From NCBI RefSeq assembly GCF_003053745.1, contig NZ_QAYE01000004.1:124001-188000 (forward strand): a stretch of 64,000 nt of DNA. Direction: 5' to 3'. The notes under the pieces are model-generated. The model was not told the origin of the DNA. It made no database searches and worked only from the letters and a program-made list of their open reading frames with translations. This stretch comes from Sphingomonas faeni (GTDB taxonomy: Bacteria > Pseudomonadota > Alphaproteobacteria > Sphingomonadales > Sphingomonadaceae). Of the stretch, positions 35,979-45,145 are shown one piece after another. The position numbers and the translations under genes are program-made. Numbering within the stretch: position 1 is the first letter of the stretch; each line of letters starts with the position of its first letter.

Positions 35979-37054
35979 TGCTGCGACCTTGGGCCCTGCT
36001 CGGCTGGATCGCCGCGATCGGTGTCGCCGCGCCAGCCGCCACGCCGCCCGCCCCTTATCCGGTCGTGCGGCCGGGGATCACGCTTCGGTTCCCCGCGGAT
36101 CACGGCGCGCACCCGGCGTTTCGTACCGAATGGTGGTACGTCACCGGCTGGCTGCGGACCGAGGATGGCAAGGATCTCGGTTTCCAGGTGACGTTCTTCC
36201 GCACGCGCCCGCCGGTCGATCCGCGCAACCCGAGCCGGTTCGCCGCACGCCAGGTCCTGTTCGCGCACGCCGCGCTGTCCGATCCGACCACGGGCAAGCT
36301 GCTCCACGGCGAGCAGGCGGCACGCGAAGGCTTCGGTCTCGCGCAGGCGCGCACCGGCGATGCCGACGTCGCGATCCGCGACTGGCGATTGCGCCGCGCG
36401 GGGAATGGCCGCTGGACGACGCGCGTCGATGCGGACGGCTTCGGCCTCGCGCTCGATTTCCAGCCGACCCAGCCTCCTCTGGCGCAGGGCATTGGAGGCT
36501 ATAGCCGCAAGGGACCGCGCCCCGAGGAAGCGAGCTATTATTACTCGGTGCCGCATCTCCGCGTGACCGGCCGCGTCCGCAGAGGTGGCGGAACGATCGC
36601 GGTGACCGGCGAGGCGTGGCTCGATCGCGAATGGTCGTCCAACTACCTCGCCCCCGCCGCGCAAGGCTGGGACTGGACCGGGCTCAATTTCGACGACGGC
36701 TCCGCGCTGATGGCGTTCCGCATCCGGCGCAAGGGCGGCGGCACGGTCTGGACAGGCGGCTCGCTCCGTCGCGCCGATGGCAGCATGACGGTGTTCGGCC
36801 CCAACGACGTCGCCTTCCGCCCGCTCGCGACATGGCGGAGCAAGGCGACCGGCGCGCTCTACCCCGTCTCGCAGGAACTGAGCGTTCGCATCGCCGGCGG
36901 CGTCCAGCGCTGGCGCCTCGTACCGATGTTCGCTGCGCAGGAGCTCGACGCCCGCCGCAGCGGCCTGCCGGTCTATTGGGAGGGCGCGGTCCGCACCCGT
37001 GGCGGTCGCGGCTATCTCGAACTCACCGGCTACGAGCGCGCGCTGGAGATGTGA
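35978..37054 (+). CDS. AttH/CrtC-like lipocalin-fold secreted protein
   Basis: The 358-residue protein starts at ATG 35978, overlapping the permease stop by one base. A signal peptide (MLRPWALLGWIAAIGVAAPA) precedes ITLRFPADHGAHPAFRTEWWYVTGWLRTED, a hallmark of the CrtC/AttH family, and AHAALSD, WLDREWSS and GWDWTGLNFDDGSALMAFR segments of the double lipocalin fold. CrtC is carotenoid 1,2-hydratase, but position next to the ABC pair favours the AttH role in the AttEFGH transport system. It is therefore probably the extracytoplasmic substrate-binding partner. Confidence 0.85.
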   Translation: MLRPWALLGWIAAIGVAAPAATPPAPYPVVRPGITLRFPADHGAHPAFRTEWWYVTGWLRTEDGKDLGFQVTFFRTRPPVDPRNPSRFAARQVLFAHAALSDPTTGKLLHGEQAAREGFGLAQARTGDADVAIRDWRLRRAGNGRWTTRVDADGFGLALDFQPTQPPLAQGIGGYSRKGPRPEEASYYYSVPHLRVTGRVRRGGGTIAVTGEAWLDREWSSNYLAPAAQGWDWTGLNFDDGSALMAFRIRRKGGGTVWTGGSLRRADGSMTVFGPNDVAFRPLATWRSKATGALYPVSQELSVRIAGGVQRWRLVPMFAAQELDARRSGLPVYWEGAVRTRGGRGYLELTGYERALEM

Positions 37055-37137
37055 GCGCGCAAAATTTGCGGCGGCGGCGGACGAAATCCGCGCCAGCGCG
37101 TTGAGGTCGCTCGAACCGAAACGGGAGAGGACCGGGT

Positions 37138-38022
37138 TTGCCGCATTTTCTGGTTGCCGAAAGCGAGACCGCGGACGAACGCGAGGCACGTCGTCGCCAC
37201 GCCGGCAAAAGCTCGGGCGAAACCTACGCGTCGACGCTTCGTCAGCTCCGTCCCGATGCCGAGATCACGATCGTCGCACCCGCCGACAACGATGCGCAGG
37301 TCTACAAGGCCAGCGCCCTGGGCCTGTTCGAGGCGGTGTTCATCACCGGATCGCCGCTCCACGTCTATGATGACAGCCCGGAGGTCCGACGCCAGCTGAC
37401 CTTCATGCGATCGGTATTCGCATCGGGCACGCCGTCGTTCGGATCCTGTGCCGGGCTGCAGCTCGCGGTCGCCGCCGCCGGTGGCAAGGTCCGCAAGATG
37501 CCACAGCGGATGGAGGCCGGGATCGCTCGCCGCATCACGCCGACCGACGCCGGCCGCGATCATCCGCTGCTCGCCGGCCGCGCTGCCAGCTGGGACGCCC
37601 CCGCGATCCACGGCGACGAGGTCGAGACGCTTCCCGCAGACGCGACCCTGCTCGCGAGCAACGCCGTCACGACGATCCAAGCCGCCGAGATCCGTCACGA
37701 CGGCGGGACGTTCTGGGGCGTGCAATATCATCCCGAACTCGCGCTCGGCGAGATCGCGGTGGCGTTGCGGCGCCAGGCCGAGGACATCGTCGAAGCCGGG
37801 CTCGCGGAGACGACCGGCGACGTCGAGCACCGCGCGGACCAGCTCGATACGCTCCACCACGACCCCGATCGCCGCTCGCTGCTATGGGCGCTCGGCGTCG
37901 ACCGCGAGTTCGCCGACGAGGCGCGCCGCCGCACCGAACTGACCAACTTTCTCGATCACCTCGCGGACATCGACGCTAGCGATCGCGCACACGCCGCATC
38001 GCCCGATCTGTGTCCCGCCTGA
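37138..38022 (+). CDS. Class I glutamine amidotransferase-like protein
   Basis: This 294-residue protein has the triad of class I glutamine amidotransferases: nucleophile Cys104 in FGSCAGLQLAV and the His-Glu pair in GVQYHPELALG. It resembles GMP synthase-type stand-alone amidotransferases (GATase1) and could hydrolyse glutamine-like substrates or act as a gamma-glutamyl peptidase. The C-terminal part (after about residue 215) with DRRSLLWALGVDREFADEARRRTELTNF is an added helical region. Translation starts at TTG 37138 after GGGAGAGGA. No partner synthetase is adjacent, so the substrate is unknown. Confidence 0.8.
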   Translation: MPHFLVAESETADEREARRRHAGKSSGETYASTLRQLRPDAEITIVAPADNDAQVYKASALGLFEAVFITGSPLHVYDDSPEVRRQLTFMRSVFASGTPSFGSCAGLQLAVAAAGGKVRKMPQRMEAGIARRITPTDAGRDHPLLAGRAASWDAPAIHGDEVETLPADATLLASNAVTTIQAAEIRHDGGTFWGVQYHPELALGEIAVALRRQAEDIVEAGLAETTGDVEHRADQLDTLHHDPDRRSLLWALGVDREFADEARRRTELTNFLDHLADIDASDRAHAASPDLCPA

Positions 38023-38050
38023 CCTTTTGACCCGCAACAAGGAGCGACCA

Positions 38051-38356
38051 ATGTCCACCACCCTCAAGGCTAAGTTCGATACCCGCCGCGAAGCCGAGAT
38101 GACCGTCGAGCGCCTGGTCCAGGAGCAGGGCATCGAGCGGACCGACATCTTCATCACCACCGACGGCGCAGACAACAGCGTCGGAGACGAGAAGGCCGGT
38201 TCGGATACCGAAGGCAAGGACCCGACGCCGGAGTCGCGTGACGATGCCGCCCTTGAAGGCAAGATCGTCGTCTCCGTTGACATCGCGGACGATGCGCGCG
38301 CCGCCGAGGTGAAGGCCGCGTTCATGGAATTCGACGCGAGCGATATCCAGGGCTGA
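38051..38356 (+). CDS. Small conserved protein of unknown function (stress-type, YflT-like fold possible)
   Basis: A 101-residue acidic protein begins MSTTLKAKFDTRREAEMTVERLVQEQGIERTDIFITT, with a beta-alpha-beta start, then a linker rich in Asp, Glu and Gly (GSDTEGKDPTPESRDDAALEGKIVVSV) and a last helix ARAAEVKAAFMEFD. The pattern recalls the general-stress YflT/heat-induced fold, where a residue-wise DUF is assigned, but this is not certain. AAGGAG precedes ATG 38051. It is 28 bases downstream of the glutamine amidotransferase gene and likely co-transcribed. Confidence 0.7.
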   Translation: MSTTLKAKFDTRREAEMTVERLVQEQGIERTDIFITTDGADNSVGDEKAGSDTEGKDPTPESRDDAALEGKIVVSVDIADDARAAEVKAAFMEFDASDIQG

Positions 38357-38402
38357 TAGCCGATCGAGGTACGGCGCTCACCACGCCGTACCTCGCCGCC
38401 GC

Positions 38403-38753
38403 TCAGTGCGGGGCAAGTCTCCGGAACGTCTCTATAACCGAAGATTCGCTGATCGGCTTGTCGAGTATCGCAGCCGGCGGATCGCACGGCACGCATGCCT
38501 CGGGCGTTCCGGTAATGAACATGACGGGGATGTCGCCGTGTGCCGCGATGATCCGCTGCACCGCCAGTGGACCAGTACCCTCACGCAGCCGGACGTCTGA
38601 CACGATCATGTCCGGGATGCGCGCGCCCGCGGCGAAGACCGCATCGGTCTCGCAATCGGCCTGGTCATAGGAGGTGGCGCCAGCCTGCGCGATCAGGCTG
38701 ATGATATGGTCCGCGATCAGCCAGTCGTCTTCGATTACAAGCACGTGGCACAT
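38403..38753 (-). CDS. Single-domain response regulator (orphan receiver)
   Basis: This 116-residue protein is a free-standing CheY-like receiver: acidic pocket IEDDW (D9, D10), phospho-acceptor D53 in MIVSDVRLREG, the Thr/Ser region ITGTPEA and K99 in ILDKP. It has no output domain, so it would act through protein contacts or as a phosphate sink. It lies near the LOV-HWE histidine kinase (39192-40673) with one small gene between, and could receive phosphate from that kinase. Confidence 0.9.
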   Translation of the reverse strand: MCHVLVIEDDWLIADHIISLIAQAGATSYDQADCETDAVFAAGARIPDMIVSDVRLREGTGPLAVQRIIAAHGDIPVMFITGTPEACVPCDPPAAILDKPISESSVIETFRRLAPH

Positions 38754-38844
38754 CTGCGTTTCCCGTAAAACCAGTGCCTCTCAACGCGCTGGGTCTGGGT
38801 CGGGTCCGGCGTGGACGCAATTTATGGTTAAATAGGTTACTCGG

Positions 38845-39177
38845 TTACGCGGCGTCATCCACCGTCGCAAACCAGTCCGCATAGGGCGTCGTGCGCGCCA
38901 TGTGCCGATTGAGATCGGGTGCGCCGTCGGTCCACCATACCGGCCCGCGCTCGCCCAGACCGTGCTTGGCCGCATCCACGGCGGCCCGCGCAGCCGCCTC
39001 TGCTGCGCCATCGCCATCCCGCTTCGCCGCGGCCACGCCTCGCCGGCCGTCCATCAACGCCGCAACCAGTCGCACGCGGTCGTCTTCGTCCAGGCCGGGG
39101 TTCGCGGTCCGCCAAAGCCGTCCGCGCACCACGATATAGCGTCCGTCGGGAGTCGTCAGCGGGGGCGGTTTCGGCAT
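38845..39177 (-). CDS. Small conserved protein of unknown function
   Basis: The 110-residue protein (start ATG 39175-39177, MPKPPPLTTPDGRYIVVRGR) has a short beta region LWRTANPGLDEDDRVRLVAALMDGRRGVAAAKRDGD, a helix, and a C-terminal GPVWWTDGAPDLNRHMARTTPYADWF. I recognise it as a conserved hypothetical seen in sphingomonads, without a domain name. It lies 14 bases from the LOV-HWE kinase stop on the same strand, so it may be in one operon with it. Confidence 0.65.
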   Translation of the reverse strand: MPKPPPLTTPDGRYIVVRGRLWRTANPGLDEDDRVRLVAALMDGRRGVAAAKRDGDGAAEAAARAAVDAAKHGLGERGPVWWTDGAPDLNRHMARTTPYADWFATVDDAA

Positions 39178-39191
39178 CGACGCGAGCGAGC

Positions 39192-40673
39192 CTAGAGCGG
39201 CGCGTCGATCGTGAAGACGACGCCGGTGTCGCGATACTCGATCCGGGCGGTGCCGCGCATATGCTGCGCGAGCACGCGTTCGATCATCCGCGATCCGAAG
39301 CCCGTACGCGTCGGCGTGGTGACCACCGGGCCGCCGGTCTCTTCCCACATGAAGGCCAGCCGGCGTCCGCCTTCACCGATGCCGACGCTCCATGAAATCG
39401 TGACATGCCCGCCCGCGACGTGGAGCGCGCCATATTTGGCGGCGTTGGTCGCCAGTTCGTGAAGCGCCATCGACAAGGCGAGCGTCACGCGCGGCTCGAG
39501 CCGGACATGCGGCCCCTCGACCGAGAACAGGCGACCGCCGCCATCGTCGAACGGCGCCATCACCCCGGTCACGATATCCGCGATCGTCGCACCCTCTACC
39601 TCGTCGCGCAGCAACAGGTCGTGCGCGACCGCCAGCGATCCAATCCGCGCACCGATCGTGTCGCGCGCCTCGGACATCGAGGCTGCATCGCGCAACGTCT
39701 GGTTGACGATCGCGCTGACCGTCGCGAGCGTGTTCTTCACCCGGTGCGTCAACTCCCCCGCCAGCAGGGCGCGGTGTTCCTCGGTCCGCTTGCGCTCGGT
39801 GATGTCGGTCGAGAATCCGGTCATCGACAGCGCCGTCCCATCCGCGCGCGTCAGCAGTTCGCCGCGGATCGCGACCCAGCGAACCTCGGCCGTCGGCGTC
39901 ACGATGCGGTATTCGATGTCGTAGTCGCAACCCGTCGCGATCGTCTCCTGGATCGCTTCGACCACGCGCGCGCGATCCTCCGGATGGATCGTTTCGAGGA
40001 ACTCGGGATAACCGAACGCCGCGCCCGGATCATAGCCGAAGACGATCTTGCAGCCATCCGATGCGTCGAGATGCTGGCTGGCGGGATCGAAGGTCCACGC
40101 GCCCAGCCGCCCCGCCTTCAACGCGAATTGCAGCCGCGCGGCGCTGTCGGCGAGCCGAACCTGCGTCTCTGCGGCGGACGCCTCGAGTTCGCGCTGCTCG
40201 GCCTCCAGCAGCGCGAGCGTTTCGCGTTCGAGCGTCACGTCGTGCTGGGACGCGACGTAATAGCGCAGATGCCGGCTGCGATCGAACACCGGCGCGACCA
40301 GCAGCCGGTTCCAGAACGGCGTCCCGTCCTTGCGGTGGTTGAGCAGGTCGATCTCGATTCGCTCGGACCGCCCGATCGCATCCCGCAGCCGCGACACGTC
40401 CTCGGGACGCGTCTCCGGCCCTTGCAGGAACCGGCAATTCCGGCCGACCACCTCGTCGCGGGCATAGCCGGTCAGGCGCTCGAACGCCGCGTTCAGGTGA
40501 ATGATCGGGTTGTCGGGAAGCGTCGGATCGCTGATCGCCATAGGCAGGATCGCTTCGTTGAACCCGACCACGAAAGGATCCGCCGCGTCGAGCGAACGGC
40601 CGAATGCCGCCAGGATCAGCGTATGATCGGCATCCTCGTCCCGCAAGGACGTCTGGTTCTTACTCTGTTCCAA
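39192..40673 (-). CDS. LOV-domain HWE histidine kinase (blue-light sensor)
   Basis: The 493-residue protein has an N-terminal LOV domain with GRNCRFLQG, where Cys80 would form the light-driven flavin adduct, followed by a second PAS domain (about residues 185-295). The HWE kinase then shows His310 in GELTHRVKNTLATVS, the N-box LHELATNAAKYGA (405-417) and the WEE triplet of FMWEETGG (441-448) that names the family. It should autophosphorylate on His under light control. Translation starts at TTG 40671-40673. The orphan receiver downstream is a plausible partner. Such kinases often control general stress in alphaproteobacteria. Confidence 0.93.
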   Translation of the reverse strand: MEQSKNQTSLRDEDADHTLILAAFGRSLDAADPFVVGFNEAILPMAISDPTLPDNPIIHLNAAFERLTGYARDEVVGRNCRFLQGPETRPEDVSRLRDAIGRSERIEIDLLNHRKDGTPFWNRLLVAPVFDRSRHLRYYVASQHDVTLERETLALLEAEQRELEASAAETQVRLADSAARLQFALKAGRLGAWTFDPASQHLDASDGCKIVFGYDPGAAFGYPEFLETIHPEDRARVVEAIQETIATGCDYDIEYRIVTPTAEVRWVAIRGELLTRADGTALSMTGFSTDITERKRTEEHRALLAGELTHRVKNTLATVSAIVNQTLRDAASMSEARDTIGARIGSLAVAHDLLLRDEVEGATIADIVTGVMAPFDDGGGRLFSVEGPHVRLEPRVTLALSMALHELATNAAKYGALHVAGGHVTISWSVGIGEGGRRLAFMWEETGGPVVTTPTRTGFGSRMIERVLAQHMRGTARIEYRDTGVVFTIDAPL

Positions 40674-40848
40674 GCAAGTATTTGCTACCTAAAGTCTGGC
40701 ACGTCCACAATAGCATACCGTCGTTGTGCGGGGCATTTCGACTCCCGGGCAATATTTCGCGATGCGGGGGTGTGGCGTCCTCGCCCGTAGTCGCGCGCAC
40801 AACCAGCGTTCAGTTTGATCCAGGTAAGGCCGCTCGTGCACCGATGGG

Positions 40849-41238
40849 GTGCGTGGCAGGAGAGCAATCGTAAAAAGTCTCATGTTCGTCGTCTTGGCGG
40901 TCGGCGCGGCCGGTGCCACGGCGCAGACCCCGCGACAGGATTATCCGAGCTGCAACCGGACCGAGCAGCACGCGATCGAGGGCGATCTCGGTGGATCGAT
41001 CAAGGACCCGCGCCAGGCGCATATCTCGGTGCGCGCGAACATCCTCCAGGCGGATATCGGCACCGCGCGGAAAGCTCGCCGGATCACAGAGCGTCAAGGC
41101 ACGCAACTCTGGCAGCGAGTCGACAGGGTCCGCCGCGCCACCGACCGCTTAATCGCCAAACAGGGCTTCCTGAGCGCGGCCGAGCGCGCCAGCTACGACC
41201 GCGAACTCGACGCGATCGCGCTGCGGATCTGCCGGTAA
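40849..41238 (+). CDS. Small exported protein of unknown function
   Basis: The 129-residue protein begins at GTG 40849 with a basic n-region and hydrophobic leader (MRGRRAIVKSLMFVVLAVGA, cleaved near ATAQ), followed by SCNRTEQHAIEGDLGGSIKDPRQAHISVRANILQAD and a helical end LSAAERASYDRELDAIALRICR. No domain is recognised. An internal ATG at 40882 would lack the basic n-region, so the GTG start is preferred although no strong ribosome-binding site is visible. It is convergent with the MHYT-GGDEF-EAL gene, with stops 4 bases apart. Confidence 0.65.
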   Translation: MRGRRAIVKSLMFVVLAVGAAGATAQTPRQDYPSCNRTEQHAIEGDLGGSIKDPRQAHISVRANILQADIGTARKARRITERQGTQLWQRVDRVRRATDRLIAKQGFLSAAERASYDRELDAIALRICR

Positions 41239-41242
41239 GCGG

Positions 41243-43660
41243 TCAGGCGGCGATCCGTGCGACAGCCGCCGGCTCGCCGCCTGTCGGGCTGGGGACCATG
41301 CCCACCGACACCGGCACGAGATTTTCGACCGCATCGGTGAACGGCACGACCGGTCGCCCGACCAGATAGCCCTGCACCGCGTCGCAGCCGATCGAGCGCA
41401 GCAATTCGAGCTGTTCGCGCGTCTCGACTCCCTCCGCATGCGTGAGGACGCCGAGTTCCTGGCCGATCGCGACGGTCGCGCGCAGCACCGCCATGCACCG
41501 CGCGTCGGAGCCCGCCTCGATCACGAAACTCCGGTCTATCTTGATCCGGTCGAACTGGAAATCGCGAAGATGCGCGAGCGACGACTGGCCGGTGCCGAAA
41601 TCGTCGAGCGCGACCTTGATCCCGGTCCTGCGGATCCGCGCCAGCATTGCCGCGGTGCGCGCGGCATCGTCGATCAGCGCGGTCTCGGTGATCTCGACCT
41701 CGACCCGCTCCGCCGCGACACCGTGGACCATGATCGCCTGCGTCAGGTGGTGCAGCAGCGCGTCCGACTTCAGCTGTCCCGCCGACACGTTGATCGCGAC
41801 ATGCAGGTGCGACGACCAGCCCGCCAGCTGGCGGCACGCTTCCATGATCACCCACCGGCCGATTTCCTCGATCAGGCCGCAATCCTCGGCGATCGGGATG
41901 AAGGTATCGGGCGAGATCCAGCCACGCGTGGGGTGGTTCCAGCGGATCAGCGCCTCGTATCCCGTCGTGATGCCCGACGACAGCGCCACCACCGGCTGGA
42001 ACGCGAGCGAGAAACCGCCATTCTGCACTGCCTCGTACAGGTCGTCGGTGATGTGCTGCCGTTCGACCAGGCGCTCGGCAAGGCCCGAGACATAGGGTTG
42101 CGCACGCCGGCGCCCGCGTCGCTTCGCCTCGTACAGCGCCATGTCGGCGCGTTTCATCAGTTCGTCGGGGGTCAGGTCGTTGGCGAACCCGGCGATGCCG
42201 ATGCTGCACCCGGGCAGCAGCCGGCGTTCGTCGATGATCACCGGCGCGCTCAGCCGGACGACGATCGTGTCGGCCAGCGCGATCGCCGCGTCGCCAAGCT
42301 GCGTGGCAATGATCGCGATCTCGTCGCCGCCCATCCGCGCAACGAAGCTGTCGTCGGGCAGCAGGCTCGTCAGCTCGGCCGCGACATGGATCAGCAACGT
42401 ATCGCCGACCGCATGGCCATACGCATCGTTGATCCGCTTGAAATCGTCGAGGTCGATCAACAGCAGCGAGAACGGCTTGCCCAGACCGATCCGCGCTTCC
42501 TTCTCCTCGCGCAGCGCACGGCGATTGCGCAGGCCGGTCAGCGGGTCGTGATAGGCGAGATGCGTGAGGTTATCGAGCGCACGGCGTTCGGCGCTGACGT
42601 CGTTGAACGTCAGCACGATGCCCTGTCGCGGGATCGACCGGCACTGCATCTGATAGGTGCGGCCATCCTCCATCTCGCACTCGCGATCGAAGTCGCTATC
42701 CATCTCGACCCAGCGCTTCATGCCACCACCGACCAACGCACGCTTCTCGGGCGGCCAGCTGCGGCACTCCGCGATGACGTCGAGGAACTGGTCGATCGTC
42801 AGGCCCGCGGCGATCGCGTCGACCGGCGTGTTGAACAGGTCGAGGAAGCGTCGGTTGAAATGACGCAGGCGGCCTTCGCGGTCGATGAACACCAGCCCGT
42901 CGGACATGCTCTCCATAACCGACTTCAGCGTCTGCGCCTCCTCCTCCCGCGTCGTCTTGAACCGCGCGAAGGTCAGCAGACTGCCGAGGCACGTAACCGA
43001 CACGGCGAAGGTCATGCAGGCAGCGACCAGCCCCTGCGACAACACGCTGCCGGGCACCTCGTTGACGCTGCCGAGGACGAGGTCGCCCGACAGCGACAGG
43101 AAATGCGTGACGCAGATCGACAGCGCGAACACCAGGCACCCGATCGGCCGCGAGCGCGACCATCTGCGATTGATTTGCCACGACGACAGCAGCAGCGTCC
43201 CCATCACCAGCCCGGCGGCATTGGTCGGCCACGAAAAGACGTGGATGCAGTCGGTCATGCCGGTGATGCCGACCGCGTGCATGCACCAGATCCCAGCCCC
43301 CGCCGCACCCGCAGCGACGATCCGCCCCTTGTGCGACCGCAACCGCGTGATCGCGACGATCGGTACGCCGACGGTCAGGATCCCGACCAGCGCCGATACC
43401 GTCGTCACGAACGGGTCGTAGCGCAGCAGCAGGTCGGGCCGGTATGCGAGGATCGCGATGAAGTGCGTCGCCCACACCCCCAGCCCGGCGGCCAGTGCCA
43501 GCGCGCCGTGACGCCAGCCCAACGGCTCGCGCTGCGGGGCATTGGCCATGTCGGTGGTCAGCAGCGACACCGACCAGCTTGCGGTCAGGCAGATGCCGAT
43601 CGCGACGACGACCAGATAGCCCGAATGCTGGAAATGAAGATTGAAGAGGGTTGGTAGCAT
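41243..43660 (-). CDS. MHYT-PAS-GGDEF-EAL cyclic-di-GMP signalling protein
   Basis: This 805-residue membrane protein starts with a seven-helix MHYT sensor (His in ATHFIAIL, CMHAVGI and THFLSLSG, likely copper or gas sensing). A PAS-like domain (about 245-365) precedes a GGDEF domain with GGDEI at 444-448, then an EAL domain beginning YEALIRW at 568-574 and including AINVSAGQL, DDFGTGQSSL and RSFV. The EAL half keeps its metal-binding residues; the GGDEF half has I in the last motif place, so cyclase activity may be reduced. It probably tunes c-di-GMP for motility or biofilm. Confidence 0.92.
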   Translation of the reverse strand: MLPTLFNLHFQHSGYLVVVAIGICLTASWSVSLLTTDMANAPQREPLGWRHGALALAAGLGVWATHFIAILAYRPDLLLRYDPFVTTVSALVGILTVGVPIVAITRLRSHKGRIVAAGAAGAGIWCMHAVGITGMTDCIHVFSWPTNAAGLVMGTLLLSSWQINRRWSRSRPIGCLVFALSICVTHFLSLSGDLVLGSVNEVPGSVLSQGLVAACMTFAVSVTCLGSLLTFARFKTTREEEAQTLKSVMESMSDGLVFIDREGRLRHFNRRFLDLFNTPVDAIAAGLTIDQFLDVIAECRSWPPEKRALVGGGMKRWVEMDSDFDRECEMEDGRTYQMQCRSIPRQGIVLTFNDVSAERRALDNLTHLAYHDPLTGLRNRRALREEKEARIGLGKPFSLLLIDLDDFKRINDAYGHAVGDTLLIHVAAELTSLLPDDSFVARMGGDEIAIIATQLGDAAIALADTIVVRLSAPVIIDERRLLPGCSIGIAGFANDLTPDELMKRADMALYEAKRRGRRRAQPYVSGLAERLVERQHITDDLYEAVQNGGFSLAFQPVVALSSGITTGYEALIRWNHPTRGWISPDTFIPIAEDCGLIEEIGRWVIMEACRQLAGWSSHLHVAINVSAGQLKSDALLHHLTQAIMVHGVAAERVEVEITETALIDDAARTAAMLARIRRTGIKVALDDFGTGQSSLAHLRDFQFDRIKIDRSFVIEAGSDARCMAVLRATVAIGQELGVLTHAEGVETREQLELLRSIGCDAVQGYLVGRPVVPFTDAVENLVPVSVGMVPSPTGGEPAAVARIAA

Positions 43661-43750
43661 GGTCGCTCGGTCGTTTTTTCCCGAGTGACACGAACACGTT
43701 AACGAAATCGCACGCCCGCCATTCTGCGCATCGAGGGATGTTGCTGCAGG

Positions 43751-45145
43751 TTACTCATTCGCGTGAAAGAACCGCAGGATCACGCTCGTGCCGCTGGCCA
43801 CCTCGCCGAACGCCACGGTCGCATTCAGGCGAGTCGCCGCCGACCGCACGATCGCCAGGCCGAGGCCGCTTCCCTCCGGACTCCCGGATGCGCCGAGCCG
43901 GACGAACCGGTCGAACGCCATCTCGCGCTGGTCGATCGGTATCCCCGGCCCATCGTCGACCACCGCGATCGTCGTCTCCGATGGCGACGTCTGGAGCCTC
44001 ACCGAAACGGTGCCGCCGCGCCGGTTGTAGCGGATGCCATTGTCGATCAGGTTCGACACGATCTCGAAGATCAGCGTGCGGTGGCCGGGTACGACGTGGC
44101 TGACCTCCGGGTCGCCTTCTATGGTCAGATCTATGCCGGCTTCGATCGCGCGGTTGATCTGTCGCGTGATGACCGCCACCGCCACTTCGCGCAGATCGAC
44201 CGCCTCGAGCGGCGCGGACACGCCGGCCTCCTCGGCGCGCGCCAACGCCAGCAACTGCGTCACCAGGCGTTCGAGGCGCACCACCGCGTCGGCGATCTCG
44301 TCGAGCGCGACGCTGCGTTCGGGTCCCGAGCCGCGGCGGGCGAGCGCGACCTGGACCTTCAGCACCGACAAGGGCGTGCGCATCTGGTGCGATGCATCTG
44401 CGGTGAAGCGGCGGACGCCGACGGTCGCAGTGTCGAGCTGCGCCAGCAGGCGGTCGAACGCACCGGCGAGCGGGCGGAGTTCGCTCGGGAGCGGCCCGGT
44501 GTCGAGCGGCGAGAAATCGGGGCGAGCGCGTCCATCGCGTGCTTCGACGGCACCACGCAGGCGGGCAAGCGGGCGGAGGCTCCAGCCTAACGCAGGCCGG
44601 ATGAGCAACGCCGCGGCACCGACGAGGACGCATTCCCCGATCAGCAGCGCGAGCATCAGCCGACGGGTGAGCGCACCGCGGTTGTCGAGCGTCTCGGCGA
44701 TCTGGACGATCACGGGCTTGTCGATCCGGGGAAGCGAGCGGCGGACTTCGGCGATGCGGATCTGCTGCCCGCGGTAGCGCGCGAAGCGATAGCGCGGCAC
44801 GTCGATGTCGAGCGTCGCAGGATCGGGGGCGGGCAAATCCGCATAGCCGGTCAGCAGGTCCGGCCCGACGGCAACGCGGTAATACACGTTGTCGCGTTCG
44901 GTATTCTCCAGCATCCCGAACGCGGCGGACGGCAGATCGAGCGTCACCTCGCCGCGCTCGACCTGCACCGTCTCGGCGATCGCGCCGAGCGCACCACCGA
45001 GCACGCGGTCATTCGTGCGGCGGACGACGTCGGCGATCAGCGTCGCGCCGACCACGCCGATCAGGATCGCCGCCGCCAGCAACGGGCCGAGCACCGCGAC
45101 CAGCAGGCGCGTACGCAGCGCTGGGGTACGCGTCTCAGCCGGCAT
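43751..45145 (-). CDS. Two-component sensor histidine kinase (TctE-like)
   Basis: The roughly 464-residue kinase has an N-terminal helix, a periplasmic domain (residues about 40-155), a second helix and HAMP, then phospho-acceptor His in FTADASHQMRTPLSVLKVQ, N-box VSNLIDNGIRYNRRGG, and the G-boxes VVDDGPGIP and GSGLGLAIV. The domain layout and the neighbouring genes fit TctE, the kinase of the tricarboxylate system. It overlaps the response regulator gene by 11 bases on the same strand, and ends 90 bases from the MHYT gene. Confidence 0.9.
   Translation of the reverse strand: MPAETRTPALRTRLLVAVLGPLLAAAILIGVVGATLIADVVRRTNDRVLGGALGAIAETVQVERGEVTLDLPSAAFGMLENTERDNVYYRVAVGPDLLTGYADLPAPDPATLDIDVPRYRFARYRGQQIRIAEVRRSLPRIDKPVIVQIAETLDNRGALTRRLMLALLIGECVLVGAAALLIRPALGWSLRPLARLRGAVEARDGRARPDFSPLDTGPLPSELRPLAGAFDRLLAQLDTATVGVRRFTADASHQMRTPLSVLKVQVALARRGSGPERSVALDEIADAVVRLERLVTQLLALARAEEAGVSAPLEAVDLREVAVAVITRQINRAIEAGIDLTIEGDPEVSHVVPGHRTLIFEIVSNLIDNGIRYNRRGGTVSVRLQTSPSETTIAVVDDGPGIPIDQREMAFDRFVRLGASGSPEGSGLGLAIVRSAATRLNATVAFGEVASGTSVILRFFHANE

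Noticed and set aside
41438..43657. A 739-codon open frame on the plus strand
   Set aside because: Antisense to the MHYT-GGDEF-EAL gene; composition is Arg/Asp-rich with no motif, while the minus strand encodes clear domains.
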